From positions 1-34,714 of IMG/VR virus record IMGVR_UViG_3300009502_002949: a stretch of 34,714 nt of DNA; one strand, 5' to 3'. The notes below the pieces were generated by a model, which made no database searches, was not told where the DNA came from, and saw nothing but the letters and a program-made list of their open reading frames with translations. The translations under genes were made by a program, and so were the position numbers. This document shows positions 6,190 through 14,692 of the stretch, piece by piece (positions within the stretch are counted from its first letter, which is position 1; each line of letters opens with the position of its first letter). Source of the DNA: a virus.

Positions 6190-7750
6190 TTCTTGGCAAG
6201 CGGACGCGAATAAATACCGCAAAGAACAACTCGGCTTAAAGTATGTTTGGAGAAAGACAGGGGATCTCGACAAATATCCCGGTCAGCCCGCCATCTGGTC
6301 GATGCAGGAGAATCTTCTCGCAGCGTGTACACGCGCAATAAATGAGCGCAAGCAAATCTACATCGGTTCCGGTCATTCTCTCGGGAAAGACTTTATCACC
6401 GGCGGGATCGCATGTTGGTTTCTTGAGACGTTTAGACCGTCGAATGTCATTCTTACTGGCCCAACGGATCGCCAGGTAAACGACATTATGTGGAAAGAGA
6501 CTCTGAGCCATTGGAACAAGCGCAGGGTCATTCTTGGCGGCAAGGCGTTTGTTATTCCGCGTATCGAGGTGGCGATTGATTGGTATTTAACAGGCTTCAC
6601 AACGAAGGAAGTAGGCGCCACGAAAGAGGGCGGAGGAGGAAAGTTCCAAGGTTTTCACGCTCCAAACGTCGCTGTACTCGTTACCGAATCTCAGGCCGTG
6701 GAGGACCCTATCTATGACCAGATTGACGCGATCACGACTGCCGGTAGAGTTCTCGTAATCTTCCTCGGGAATCCAACCCGCGCCAAAGGCCGGTTCGCGA
6801 AAGGGCTCAAAGACAATATTCAAAACATCGTATTCAACCTGTCTTGTCTTGAGAATCCGAACTACGTTGAACGTCGAGAAGTGCTACCTGGTCTTGCGTC
6901 TTTTGAGTGGGTAGAGGACAAGCGCAAGAAGTGGGGGGAACAAGACCCTCGGTGGATTGGCAGAGTCCTTGGTCAAGTGCCAGAAGGCGGTATCAATTCG
7001 ATATTCCCCGAAAGCCTCATAGCCTTGATGAAAGGCAGGAATGGTATGCTTCACGCGCACGACAAGAACGCCGGGGTTGCGTGGGACCCTTCAGGTGAAG
7101 GCGTTGACGACGAGGTATGGATGGGCGGGAACAATGGCGATATTTTGAAGGTAAAAACTCAAAGCAGAATGGCTCCGTCCTTGGGTGCGCTTGAGGCCGT
7201 CGCCATGTGCAAGGAAGTAAACGGCTATTACATCATCGTCGATTGTGACGGCGTTGGGATCAAAGGCTATCAGGAGCTCATGCTTTTGGAGCAACGGTCT
7301 CCGGAGCTCATGCGCGGTATTCAGATCATCAAGTTTCATGGGTCGGGGAAGTCCACGGTCTTTGAGGGTGCGGAGGACTCACCGGAGGCCATGAAGAAAT
7401 ACATATACGCCAACATGAGAGCGGAAGCGGCGTTCGTTACTCGCGACAGAGCGTTACGCGGTCACGCGTCAATCAATGCGTTAGACACCGAACTCATCGA
7501 GGACCTGGATCAAGACTTGTGGATCGAGAACAAAAATAACGGAATGCTTCAGGTCATTCCGAAAGAGGAGATCAAAGAGAACCTGGGCCGGTCTCCTGGG
7601 CGCGGAGATTGCTACAAGATGCTTCAATGGGCGTTTGAGCAGAAGTATGTCGATCGCACTTACGGGGACGCGAATAACTTGCCGGGGCACAGCATGGCCG
7701 ATGAAGATTTGTACCGGAGCGTTCAAGGCCTTCCGCGGTGGTCGACATGA
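6143..7750 (+). CDS. terL: Terminase large subunit (packaging ATPase and nuclease)
   Basis: The 535-residue protein has both terminase domains. The ATPase shows a Walker A-type loop GSGHSLGKD (75-83), the strand VAVLVTE ending in the catalytic Glu182 (Walker B), and the coupling motif GNP (209-211). The nuclease shows GVAWDPSGEG with Asp315, YIIVDCDG with Asp367 and Asp369, and the final acidic residue Asp489 in SPGRGD. It pumps DNA into the prohead through the portal and cuts the concatemer. The length is normal. The start lies within the small-subunit gene and its stop overlaps the acetyltransferase ATG. Confidence 0.95.
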   Translation: MKKIESETEILRNRVNSWQADANKYRKEQLGLKYVWRKTGDLDKYPGQPAIWSMQENLLAACTRAINERKQIYIGSGHSLGKDFITGGIACWFLETFRPSNVILTGPTDRQVNDIMWKETLSHWNKRRVILGGKAFVIPRIEVAIDWYLTGFTTKEVGATKEGGGGKFQGFHAPNVAVLVTESQAVEDPIYDQIDAITTAGRVLVIFLGNPTRAKGRFAKGLKDNIQNIVFNLSCLENPNYVERREVLPGLASFEWVEDKRKKWGEQDPRWIGRVLGQVPEGGINSIFPESLIALMKGRNGMLHAHDKNAGVAWDPSGEGVDDEVWMGGNNGDILKVKTQSRMAPSLGALEAVAMCKEVNGYYIIVDCDGVGIKGYQELMLLEQRSPELMRGIQIIKFHGSGKSTVFEGAEDSPEAMKKYIYANMRAEAAFVTRDRALRGHASINALDTELIEDLDQDLWIENKNNGMLQVIPKEEIKENLGRSPGRGDCYKMLQWAFEQKYVDRTYGDANNLPGHSMADEDLYRSVQGLPRWST

Positions 7751-8223
7751 TCCTCGAAAGCGAGAACGTAAAACTTATTCCATTCTCCGAGCCGTGGAAC
7801 ATGGAATATCTTTTTCAGTTGATGGGTCAATATCGTTTCGAGAAAGATTTATTGCCGCGAGCGAAGTACGAGGAAGCGGTACAGAACGGGAAATACTTTT
7901 GGCTCGTTTATTCCTCGGATGGAGTGCTAGGCGGTGTGATTTATCTTTGCTATCACAAGGACGCGGACCGGTGGTCTCTTGACGGGTATCGCGACGACGT
8001 TCTTGCTCGATCCATCAAGAATCAAAAGCGGTGGAGCCTCGAGGCCGGTGAAATAGTTTGTAATTATTTCTTTTCTTTGAACACTTGTGATATTCTTTTT
8101 ATAGGCATTGATGCGCGAAACATTTTAGAAAAGAAACTTTGCGAACGTCTCGGGTTCAAAGAAGTAGAACGCAAAGAATATTTTTCCCATGAATTTGTCT
8201 TGCTAGAAAAGCGGAGAGAATAA
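7747..8223 (+). CDS. GNAT-like acetyltransferase in the packaging module
   Basis: I start at ATG 7747, which overlaps the TerL stop (ATGA); a GTG at 7738 is also possible. The 158-residue protein resembles GNAT N-acetyltransferases, with an N-terminal ESENVKLIPFS strand, a helix SLEAGEIVCNYFF after the acetyl-CoA site region, and the C-terminal signature IDARNILEKKLCERLGFKEV (128-147 approximately). The usual Q/R-x-x-G-x-G/A loop is poorly kept, so activity is uncertain. It sits between terminase and portal in the same operon, so it would be made late and could modify virion or host proteins. Confidence 0.75.
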   Translation: MILESENVKLIPFSEPWNMEYLFQLMGQYRFEKDLLPRAKYEEAVQNGKYFWLVYSSDGVLGGVIYLCYHKDADRWSLDGYRDDVLARSIKNQKRWSLEAGEIVCNYFFSLNTCDILFIGIDARNILEKKLCERLGFKEVERKEYFSHEFVLLEKRRE

Positions 8224-8456
8224 TGGCCGGTTTGTTTCAAGCGATCTTCGGAGGCGGGAAAAAATCGGAACCGAAGCAGCTACCTCCTCCTCCCGCTCCA
8301 AGTCCGGTTGATTCTCTCGCCGCGGCGCAAAAAGCAGCGGCAGATCAAAGACGCGCTGCAATCGCGTCCGGTGGAACGACAGCGACAGCCGGTGGCGCGG
8401 GTGTTGGTATGCCAGGACAAAAAGACACAGCGCAGAAAACACTCGTAGGGCAGTAA
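8223..8456 (+). CDS. Small Pro/Ala-rich virion-module protein upstream of portal
   Basis: The 77-residue protein begins MAGLFQAIFGGG, followed by a proline run (QLPPPPAPSP), an Ala/Arg-rich helix and a C-terminal QKTLVGQ. Short proteins with this layout commonly precede portal genes in podophages and I judge this one to be of that type. It may be a minor virion or connector-associated protein. Its ATG overlaps the preceding stop (TAATG). Confidence in the gene is high; its role is unknown. Confidence 0.7.
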   Translation: MAGLFQAIFGGGKKSEPKQLPPPPAPSPVDSLAAAQKAAADQRRAAIASGGTTATAGGAGVGMPGQKDTAQKTLVGQ

Positions 8457-8461
8457 AGATA

Positions 8462-8496
8462 TTTTTTTGTCTAAAAAGTTTAGTTTATCGGTAAAC
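8462..8496 (+). promoter_or_regulatory. Leader element before portal: T-run, 14 nt, GTTTA-TCGG-TAAAC
   Basis: The 60-base gap before the portal gene holds seven Ts (8462-8468), 14 bases, then the inverted repeat GTTTATCGGTAAAC (8483-8496), then a small CGCT-AAAA-AGCG hairpin (8496-8507), and the portal ATG 20 bases after the repeat. The same layout and spacing occur before the tail fibre gene. It could be a promoter, an operator or an RNA processing signal. Confidence 0.45.
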
Positions 8497-8516
8497 GCTA
8501 AAAAGCGAGGCTCCTA

Positions 8517-10157
8517 ATGGGCGGAAACGTACAGCAGACGCTTCTAAACGAGCAACAGCTACGCAACCAAGCGTCTAATTGGCTCGGGCAGTATCAGGAC
8601 GTCGCAGACTTCGCTTTGCCTCGCAAGGCATGGATTAACGCGCCGAAGCAACACGGAGAGCGTTTTAATTTCAATTTCCTATACGACTCCACAGCGATCC
8701 GCGCGGTCAAGATTATGTGCGCCGGATTTCATTTCAACATGACTAACCCCATGACAAAGTTCTTCGGGTATCAATGCGTCGGACCTGAAGCGAAGATGCT
8801 CAACGAGAACCGAGAGGTACAGCAGTATTGGTACGATTGTACCGAGGTCGTTCTTGATATGATTCGCGCTTCCAACTTCGATACGTCGATGCAGGAGTTT
8901 TACATAGATCATGGAGTTTTCGGAATGGGCGATATCTGCCGCCTTCCGGATTTCAAGCAAGGGGTAAGGTTCGACACGATCCCGGTTGAGCAAATCATGA
9001 TCGAGGAAGATGCTTACGGGAGTGTGTGCGGCGTGTACCGGACGTTCCCTCTGTCCGCGATCCAGGCATACATGATGTGGGGAGCGAAGGCGGGAAAGAA
9101 CGTCATAGCTAAGGTGCTTGAGGACAAACCTTTCGACGAGTTTGATTTTATGTGGTCGGTGCGTCCGAGAGAGCGCAGGGATTTCTCGAAGATTGATAAC
9201 CAAAATATGCCGTTCGAGAGCCTTTGGATCGAGAAAAAAGGGAAGCATCTCATTGAGGAATCGGGCTTTAAAGACCTGAGACACCATGTCGGCCGGTTTT
9301 GGAAAGAGGCTTGCGACCCGCGCGGAACATCTCCCGCGATGGACGTCTTAGCGGATATTCGCCTCAAAAACGCCATGAAACGGACGAGCCTAAGAGCCGC
9401 CATGAAGAACGCGGATAGTCCCGTCATAATGCCGAATCGTGGGTTTGTGATGCCGCTCAATCAGAATCCCGCCGGAATAAGTTACCGAGACTCCAAGACT
9501 CCTGTAGGGCAGATTGAAGCGTGGCCGACGAACCGAGGGAATTACCAGATCACGGAACAGGAGATAAACGAGACGAAACAGGCGATTGAAGAAGGGTTTT
9601 ACGTCCCGTTGTTCCGCGCTCTTTCGGCTATTGATAAGCAAATGACGGTTCCCGAAGTCCAGAGACGAGTACTTGAGAACATGATTCTCCTTGGTCCGGT
9701 GGTTGGCAGACACCAACACGAAGTGCTAGACCCGATGTTTATCGGGCTTTACCGAGACGCCGAGGAATTGAAACTACTTCCGAAGCTCCCCGATATCTTG
9801 AGAGGGCGTGAGTTTGGAATAACTTACCTATCCCCGCTTGCCAAGGCTCAGAGGTCGGCCGAGGTCGGGGATATCATGAATTTCTTTAACATGACCATGA
9901 CGGTTGCCGGTGGTGATCCTAATGTGATGGATAACCTAGAGCGTGACAAGATGCTCAAGGGAATAGGGCATTTGATGGGTATTGAGCCGCAATACTTGGC
10001 CGAGGAACAGAAGATTAAAGAGCTTCGAGCCAAGCGTCAGGAGCTTGCGGCTATGCAGATGAAACTAGAGGCAGGCCAGAAGGCCGCGGATATTCAGGAG
10101 ACGGACGCAAAAGGGAAGCTCCACGGCGCCAAGGCCGGCGCGGAGGATAAAAAATAA
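8517..10157 (+). CDS. Portal protein (podovirus head-to-tail connector)
   Basis: This 546-residue protein matches the T7 gp8-type head-to-tail connector family. Visible features are the N-terminal helix with WLGQYQDVADFALPRKAW, the GERFNFNFLYDSTAIRAVKIM segment, the strand-rich wing (FGMGDICRLPDF, VRFDTIPVEQIMI) and a C-terminal crown helix rich in Lys, Glu and Ala. It forms the dodecameric ring through which DNA is packaged and to which the tail attaches. GCGAGG lies before the ATG, and the stop overlaps the next ATG. The length is typical of the family. Confidence 0.93.
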   Translation: MGGNVQQTLLNEQQLRNQASNWLGQYQDVADFALPRKAWINAPKQHGERFNFNFLYDSTAIRAVKIMCAGFHFNMTNPMTKFFGYQCVGPEAKMLNENREVQQYWYDCTEVVLDMIRASNFDTSMQEFYIDHGVFGMGDICRLPDFKQGVRFDTIPVEQIMIEEDAYGSVCGVYRTFPLSAIQAYMMWGAKAGKNVIAKVLEDKPFDEFDFMWSVRPRERRDFSKIDNQNMPFESLWIEKKGKHLIEESGFKDLRHHVGRFWKEACDPRGTSPAMDVLADIRLKNAMKRTSLRAAMKNADSPVIMPNRGFVMPLNQNPAGISYRDSKTPVGQIEAWPTNRGNYQITEQEINETKQAIEEGFYVPLFRALSAIDKQMTVPEVQRRVLENMILLGPVVGRHQHEVLDPMFIGLYRDAEELKLLPKLPDILRGREFGITYLSPLAKAQRSAEVGDIMNFFNMTMTVAGGDPNVMDNLERDKMLKGIGHLMGIEPQYLAEEQKIKELRAKRQELAAMQMKLEAGQKAADIQETDAKGKLHGAKAGAEDKK

Positions 10158-10639
10158 TGGTCGCTCCTCTCTACAGGGTTGTTGATAAAGAGGCGGCAAG
10201 TCTCCCGTTGCTTTATCGTCTCGTTCTGTCTCATGTGTTCGCTCCGAATAAGAATCTTGAGACGATTGAAACGACAGTTTTAGGTCTCACAAAGCATAAG
10301 GTCTACACCCCGCTTGAGCGCGACCATCTTATGACCGACAGCCTTGAGGCTTGGGGAAACAAGACAACGGCAGATCGTGAGAGGAACGAAGCGGCGGGGT
10401 TCGTCGATGATGCTCACGATTGGGAATGGGATATGACGAGAAGCCTTGCCAAGATGTTGATTGACGCGGAGAAAGGTCTCCATGACAAAACGAAGTGGCT
10501 TATCAAGGAGCATGGCCTTGATTACAAGAAAATTTTTCGGTTGAAGGAAGCGTACACCGCCGAGGGGATAGCTAAGGCGGAGGCGATTTACGCGGATTAT
10601 TTCAAGGCGCACCGAGACCAGGAGGAAGGGAATTTATGA
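10157..10639 (+). CDS. Hypothetical protein after portal (160 aa)
   Basis: I do not recognise this protein. It is mostly helical and charged, with blocks such as HDWEWDMTRSLAKMLIDAEKG and a C-terminal helix of Ala, Glu and Lys. It overlaps the portal stop (TAATG) with GGAGG upstream, and its own stop overlaps the next ATG, so it is expressed with the head genes. A role in head or connector assembly is inferred from position only. Confidence 0.75.
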   Translation: MVAPLYRVVDKEAASLPLLYRLVLSHVFAPNKNLETIETTVLGLTKHKVYTPLERDHLMTDSLEAWGNKTTADRERNEAAGFVDDAHDWEWDMTRSLAKMLIDAEKGLHDKTKWLIKEHGLDYKKIFRLKEAYTAEGIAKAEAIYADYFKAHRDQEEGNL

Positions 10640-11271
10640 AACTTATACTGGAGGTTCAAGCACAGCAGGACGAACGAGGGTTTCCCGCTCTTGTTCTTGT
10701 CGTTGGCGGGAAGGTGCTTCACTACAACCCTGAAATGACAATCGGGGAGTTGTTCAGCAAATGCAAAGCGGAAGAATCGGACAACGGATACCGGCCGATT
10801 ATGCCGGTTGAGACACCGAAACAAATGGCCGAGAGACAGCGTGACGAAACGGATAGAGGAATTATCCAATCCGTCCGTGGTATCCAAGAGCGCGACGTTG
10901 TGAAGTGCGTCAACATCAGCCGTAGGGATGATGGCCTTACTCTCACGCTTGGCAAGGAATACACGGTCATTAAAAAAATGAGAATGAAAGATCCCGAGGC
11001 CGGCCCCGGAGAACGGAAGTTCATCACAATACTTGAGGTGCTTGACGTCGATTACGGCAGGATACAAGTGTTTGAAAGCGATATGGAGTTCGTGCGGCAC
11101 AACGCGCCGGCACAGGCTCCCGCGTATGACAAGTACGAGGAAACGCGGGTATGCGACAAGTGCCATCAGAATTTCTCGGTATGGAAGCTCAAGACCGGAG
11201 GAGAGTATCAGGGGGAATGTCCTTGTGTAAATGAGTCGGCCGAGATTGTTTTAGAGCCCGTTGTCCTATGA
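10636..11271 (+). CDS. Hypothetical protein with C-terminal zinc-ribbon-like segment
   Basis: The 211-residue product has an N-terminal strand-rich part (LVLVVGGKVLHYNPEMTIGE), a middle segment with GKEYTVIKKMR and a following ITILEVLDVDYGRIQVFES that looks like a small beta barrel, and a C-terminal CDKCHQNFSVWKL followed by CPC, a likely zinc-binding knuckle. Similar zinc knuckles occur in phage head-region proteins of unknown function. It is coupled on both sides by ATGA overlaps. Confidence 0.75.
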   Translation: MKLILEVQAQQDERGFPALVLVVGGKVLHYNPEMTIGELFSKCKAEESDNGYRPIMPVETPKQMAERQRDETDRGIIQSVRGIQERDVVKCVNISRRDDGLTLTLGKEYTVIKKMRMKDPEAGPGERKFITILEVLDVDYGRIQVFESDMEFVRHNAPAQAPAYDKYEETRVCDKCHQNFSVWKLKTGGEYQGECPCVNESAEIVLEPVVL

Positions 11272-11516
11272 AGAACCAAGTCCTTCAATCTCGTTTAAAG
11301 CAGATGGTCGGCTACGGGTCAGAAAGTTGTCCGGAACTTGAGCGGGCGTATTTCGATACGTTCAACTCGGCAAGTGGACAGCTTGTATTGGAGGATTTAA
11401 AGAATCGGGGGTGTATCTTCGCGCCGGCTCCCGATGCTCACGCAGAAGGCGCGAGGCGTTTAGTGCTTCACATCGGAACAATGATGCAACCAGAACCAGA
11501 GGAAACCGCGGAGTAA
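11268..11516 (+). CDS. Bbp19-like small phage protein
   Basis: The 82-residue product contains YFDTFNSASGQLVLEDLK, then D-x-HAEGARRLVLHIGTMM, the pattern of the Bbp19-like group named from the Bordetella phage BPP-1 head operon. It sits between portal and scaffold genes, as in such phages. It is coupled to the gene before it by ATGA. The role of the family is unknown to me. The match supports a BPP-1-type head module here. Confidence 0.75.
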   Translation: MKNQVLQSRLKQMVGYGSESCPELERAYFDTFNSASGQLVLEDLKNRGCIFAPAPDAHAEGARRLVLHIGTMMQPEPEETAE

Positions 11517-11541
11517 TCCGCGCCCTCAAGGAGAAGATGAA

Positions 11542-12366
11542 ATGGGAATACTCGAAGATTTGAAAGCGGTGGACACGGAGGAAGCGGCAGAGAGTTTTAT
11601 GCAGACGAATTGGCAGCACGCGTTTCCGAAGGAAGCGCGGGAGAACCCGAACGTCTCGAAGTACAAGACCTCAGACGAGTTCGTGAAGGGTCATTTGAGC
11701 GCGGTAGAGAGGGTCGGGAAGTCGGTCATTATCCCCGACGATAAGGCGACCCCGGAGGAACGCAAGGCGTTCAAGATGAAATTGGGAGTACCGGAGACTG
11801 AAGATGGGTACAAGCTCAAAGCCCCGGATAAGCTCCACGCGGGAGCACAGGCGACGCCCGAGATCGAGAAAGCGTTTAAGGCGTATGTTTACAAGCACGA
11901 CCTGACTAAAGCACAGGCCGAGGCGATGTATCCCGAGTTTCTTCTCATGGCGTCCTCGAACATCGAACGGATGGAGGCCGCGCAGAAAGAGAAGTCAACG
12001 GCCGCGCAGACCGAACTGAAAGGGAAATGGGGGAATGACTACGACAACAATGTGGCTCTTGCAGCGAAAGCGGCAGAGACGTTCTTTGGACCGGAGCTCG
12101 GCAAGACGTTCATCGACAAACCGGAGTTCATCGAAAAGCTCCACAGCCTCGGCAAAGCAATCTCCGAGGACATGGTGAAAGTTATTCAGGGAAGTATGCC
12201 GGCAGGAGACGCGACGGTAGTTGCCGCGGCTCAGAAAGAGCTTTCCGCTATGGAATCAGAATACATCGAAGGAAAAGGAGCGTGGGCGAATGAGGAGGAC
12301 CCGAAGCATGAGGAAGCATTGCTGAAGGTTCAAGACTTGCGCCGGAAAGTTCTCGGTCTCCAATGA
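11542..12366 (+). CDS. Scaffolding protein
   Basis: The 274-residue acidic and helical protein has the N-terminal pattern of podophage scaffolds (KYKTSDEFVKGHLSAVERVG, then IIPDDKATPEERKAF and LGVPETEDGYKL), a central Ala/Glu helical region and a basic C-terminal helix (LLKVQDLRRKVLGLQ) that would bind capsid protein. It directs prohead assembly around the portal and leaves or is degraded before packaging. AAGGAGAAG precedes the ATG. It lies just ahead of the major capsid gene, the usual order. Confidence 0.87.
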   Translation: MGILEDLKAVDTEEAAESFMQTNWQHAFPKEARENPNVSKYKTSDEFVKGHLSAVERVGKSVIIPDDKATPEERKAFKMKLGVPETEDGYKLKAPDKLHAGAQATPEIEKAFKAYVYKHDLTKAQAEAMYPEFLLMASSNIERMEAAQKEKSTAAQTELKGKWGNDYDNNVALAAKAAETFFGPELGKTFIDKPEFIEKLHSLGKAISEDMVKVIQGSMPAGDATVVAAAQKELSAMESEYIEGKGAWANEEDPKHEEALLKVQDLRRKVLGLQ

Positions 12367-12533
12367 CCGCGCAGGAATGTAGGCTTGAGGTTTTAAGGAT
12401 CATGTTTCCGCATCAATGTATGAGAGATGCGGCAGACCCAACGGTGGTGATTCAGAAAGTCGAAAAAGTTGCAAACTATGTGATGCAGGGACCTTCAGAC
12501 CAGGCGAGTAAGACACCCGCGAAAGCGACCTGA
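12363..12533 (+). CDS. Small hypothetical protein between scaffold and capsid (56 aa)
   Basis: The ATG overlaps the scaffold stop (ATGA), and the 57-codon frame ends at TGA 12531-12533. The product has a helical first part (CRLEVLRIMFPHQC), a second helix (VVIQKVEKVANYVMQG) and a short Ala/Lys/Thr tail. A small gene at this place is common in related head operons. No function can be assigned, but the tight coupling and codon composition support it as real. Confidence 0.65.
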   Translation: MTAQECRLEVLRIMFPHQCMRDAADPTVVIQKVEKVANYVMQGPSDQASKTPAKAT

Positions 12534-12673
12534 AAGCAGTAGGAAAGAAGCCTGTAGAGCGTAGTTTTGTTGGACAGTCGGGATACCGTGGCGACGCGCC
12601 CCATGTAACGCAGTAAACGAGCCCTTATTAGGATACCTCGGATTTCTCAAAAACCTAAAAGGAGATTACTCAC
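12534..12673 (+). promoter_or_regulatory. 140-base untranslated leader of the capsid gene
   Basis: No reading frame with a start and SD fills this gap, the longest in the head operon. It holds two GGATACC copies 50 bases apart (12581-12587 and 12631-12637), a GTCG/CGAC inverted repeat around the first, and an A-rich SD region (AAAAGGAG) before the ATG. A promoter, RNA processing site or stabilising structure boosting capsid synthesis is plausible. I cannot see convincing -35 and -10 boxes. Confidence 0.35.
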
Positions 12674-13549
12674 ATGGGCGCACCAGATGTATTAGCCAAA
12701 AAGACTTACAGCGACAATATTACGTTGCTCGCGCAGCAAATGACCTCGACTCTTCGTCCGACGGTCATGATTGATTCAAACTTCAAAGGGCTTGCCAAGT
12801 TCGTCGACCAGTACGGAGCCGCGGACGATATGATCGAGTTATCCGGTCGTTATCAGGATACACCCGTTCAGTCCGGCGACCACCAGAGGCGTATGCTTAC
12901 CCCGCGCTATTTCGTGGGTAACACGCTTGAGGACCCCACGGACGCCCTGGCAATGATTACCGATCCCAAGGGTGCTTACCTCCAAGCCAAGAAAGCCGCG
13001 GCCGAACGCAAGATTGATGATCTTATCATCGGTGCGTTGGGTGGAACCGCGTACAAAGGCGTTGGTGGTGCAACACCGGTGACGTTCCCCGCAGGGCAGT
13101 TGATCGCGGGCGTCGCGAATACCGGCATGACCAAGGGCTATTGCATTTCGGCCATGCGGAACCTGAACCACAATCAGGTCGAGAAGTCGGATCGTTTCAT
13201 GGCGCATACCGCCGCGCAGTTGCAGGACCTTCTTCTCACCACGGACGTCACGAGCTCGGATTTCAACATCGTGAAGCCGTTGTACGAAGGCGAGCTCAAG
13301 ACTTGGCTCGGTTTTAATTGGGTTCCTTGCGAGCGTTTGACGCAGGACGCCACGGCCGCGTACCGTGAATGTTTCGCGTACCAGAAGAAAGGTGTAGTTC
13401 TTGGCATCCAGAAGGAGATCGAGAGCCGTTTGGATGAACGGAAAGACAAGAACTATGCTTGGCAGATTTATCTCAAGATGTGCATGAACGCAACCCGCCT
13501 TGAGGAAGTGCGCGTAGTGAAAATTCAATGCGTGGAGTTGGCCGCGTAG
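12674..13549 (+). CDS. Major capsid protein
   Basis: The 291-residue protein has the look of the BPP-1-type group of HK97-fold capsid proteins: an N-terminal AQQMTSTLRPTVMID, QYGAADDMIELSGRYQDTPV, then HQRRMLTPRYFVGNTLEDPTDALAMITDP, a central YLQAKKAAAERKIDDLIIGAL spine-like helix, and a strand-rich C-terminus. It follows the scaffold genes, starts with a strong AAAAGGAG, and is followed by a decoration-type gene. The position and size fit the major head protein; the exact family is by recognition. Confidence 0.87.
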   Translation: MGAPDVLAKKTYSDNITLLAQQMTSTLRPTVMIDSNFKGLAKFVDQYGAADDMIELSGRYQDTPVQSGDHQRRMLTPRYFVGNTLEDPTDALAMITDPKGAYLQAKKAAAERKIDDLIIGALGGTAYKGVGGATPVTFPAGQLIAGVANTGMTKGYCISAMRNLNHNQVEKSDRFMAHTAAQLQDLLLTTDVTSSDFNIVKPLYEGELKTWLGFNWVPCERLTQDATAAYRECFAYQKKGVVLGIQKEIESRLDERKDKNYAWQIYLKMCMNATRLEEVRVVKIQCVELAA

Positions 13550-13595
13550 TAACGGCTGATTCTTAATCGCTCACCCTTAAAGGAGGGAATGTAAC

Positions 13596-14036
13596 ATGAC
13601 TACACCAGTAAATGTTGTTGGGGCAAACCGGACGCTGATTTTGGCGGGCGGGATTCAGACGGTAGCGCGTGGCGTGTGGGATGGCCGCGTCAAGGTTCAG
13701 GTGGACACTTTTGCGATGGCGACGACTTTTGACGTCGGCTCCACGCTCAAGCTGTTCAGCTTGCCGGCCGGAGCAACGATCCTCGGCTTTGAGCTTTCCG
13801 TTTCGGTGGCTCAGGGTAGCTTGACGTTCTCGTTCGGGAACGGAGACACGGCGAATCTGTTTGCCGTGGCAGGGAATACCGGCCTTCAAACGGCCTTGAC
13901 GCCTATCAAGATTACGGGCGCGGGGTACGTTGTCGGAACCGGAACGCTCGACACCTACGCTTTGCTGACCACAGCGGGCGCGGCGGGTCAAAGCACCGGT
14001 GTTCTAACCGCGTATTGCTTTTACACGGTCGATTAG
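13596..14036 (+). CDS. Probable capsid decoration or cement protein
   Basis: The 146-residue product is small, uncharged and beta-rich, with FAMATTFDVGSTLKLFSLP followed by AGATILGFELSVSVAQGSL and repeated Gly/Thr turns, a pattern I associate with proteins encoded after BPP-1-type capsid genes. It would bind the outside of the head and stabilise it. AGGAGGG precedes the ATG. Nothing suggests an enzyme. The alternative is a minor head fibre protein. Confidence 0.7.
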   Translation: MTTPVNVVGANRTLILAGGIQTVARGVWDGRVKVQVDTFAMATTFDVGSTLKLFSLPAGATILGFELSVSVAQGSLTFSFGNGDTANLFAVAGNTGLQTALTPIKITGAGYVVGTGTLDTYALLTTAGAAGQSTGVLTAYCFYTVD

Positions 14037-14050
14037 TGAATCTCGGGGAA

Positions 14051-14087
14051 GGGGGCGTAGTAGATCCTCCAGGTCTACACGCCTCCC
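14051..14087 (+). other. Strong hairpin without T-tract between decoration and fibre-like genes
   Basis: The arms GGCGTAGTAGA and TCTACACGCC pair over ten bases with one bulged A, around the loop TCCTCCAGG, and flanking G and C runs extend the stem. There is no following T-run, so it is not a classical terminator. It lies in the 76-base gap before the next gene and could protect mRNA ends or be an RNase processing site. Confidence 0.6.
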
Positions 14088-14112
14088 GAACCGCAAAAAG
14101 GAGACAAAGGCC

Positions 14113-14688
14113 ATGAAGAAGTTTTTGGTTGTTCTGTTGGTGTTGTGCCTTCTTGCGCCCTCGGCGTTCGCGTCGGTCGGGTTCAGGAAAGCAGGAGCCG
14201 CGCAAGCTCAGGTGTTCGATGTTGATTGTTACCCGACAAGCGCGTGTTCGGTGAGTAATGGTGTCGGGAAGATTGACGGGCGTATCGCGGCTATAACGAG
14301 TGGCACAATCAATGGCGCGTCCATTGGTGGGTCTACTCCGGCGGCGGGTTCGTTTACAACGGTCAATGCTTCTGGACTTACCACAACGGCAGGGGTTAGC
14401 ACCTCTGACAATGTAACGTCCACGGTGGCCGCAAAAGGTCTTGTGTTGAAACAAGGCTCAAACGGCATGGTTGGTACATTTGTCGCTAATGGTGTTACGC
14501 CTGTTACCATCAGCAATACGAATGTTGCAATCAGCGACGCTATTGTAATTTCGCTGAATACGGTCGGTGGTACTGTTGGAGTTCAGCCACACGTCGCCAC
14601 GATCACGGCGGCAACCGGATTTACCGTAGTTTGTACGGCGTCAGATACATCGACGTACAATTACGCGATTATTAAAAACGCGGCATAA
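14113..14688 (+). CDS. Exported protein with fibre-type repeats
   Basis: The 191-residue product begins with a clear Sec signal peptide (MKKFLVVLLVLCLLAPSAFA, cleavage after about residue 20). A fibre-type segment follows: SGTINGASIGGSTPAAGSFTT (about residues 63-83), known from phage fibre shafts, and a C-terminal beta-rich domain with GTFVANGVTPVTI and VGVQPHVATITAATGF, which I have seen in phage structural proteins. A signal peptide on such a protein is unexpected, since virion parts assemble in the cytoplasm. It lies between head and tail genes and ends at a terminator, so it may be a separately controlled unit. Confidence 0.75.
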   Translation: MKKFLVVLLVLCLLAPSAFASVGFRKAGAAQAQVFDVDCYPTSACSVSNGVGKIDGRIAAITSGTINGASIGGSTPAAGSFTTVNASGLTTTAGVSTSDNVTSTVAAKGLVLKQGSNGMVGTFVANGVTPVTISNTNVAISDAIVISLNTVGGTVGVQPHVATITAATGFTVVCTASDTSTYNYAIIKNAA

Positions 14689-14692
14689 AGAT

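Noticed and set aside
5182-6273. 363-codon minus-strand reading frame
   Set aside because: It is opposite terS, part of terL and small + genes, with low-complexity Arg/Phe/Ser sequence and no SD; a shadow.
12839-13528. Minus-strand reading frame opposite the capsid gene
   Set aside because: It has no recognisable domain and runs against a strongly supported capsid gene.
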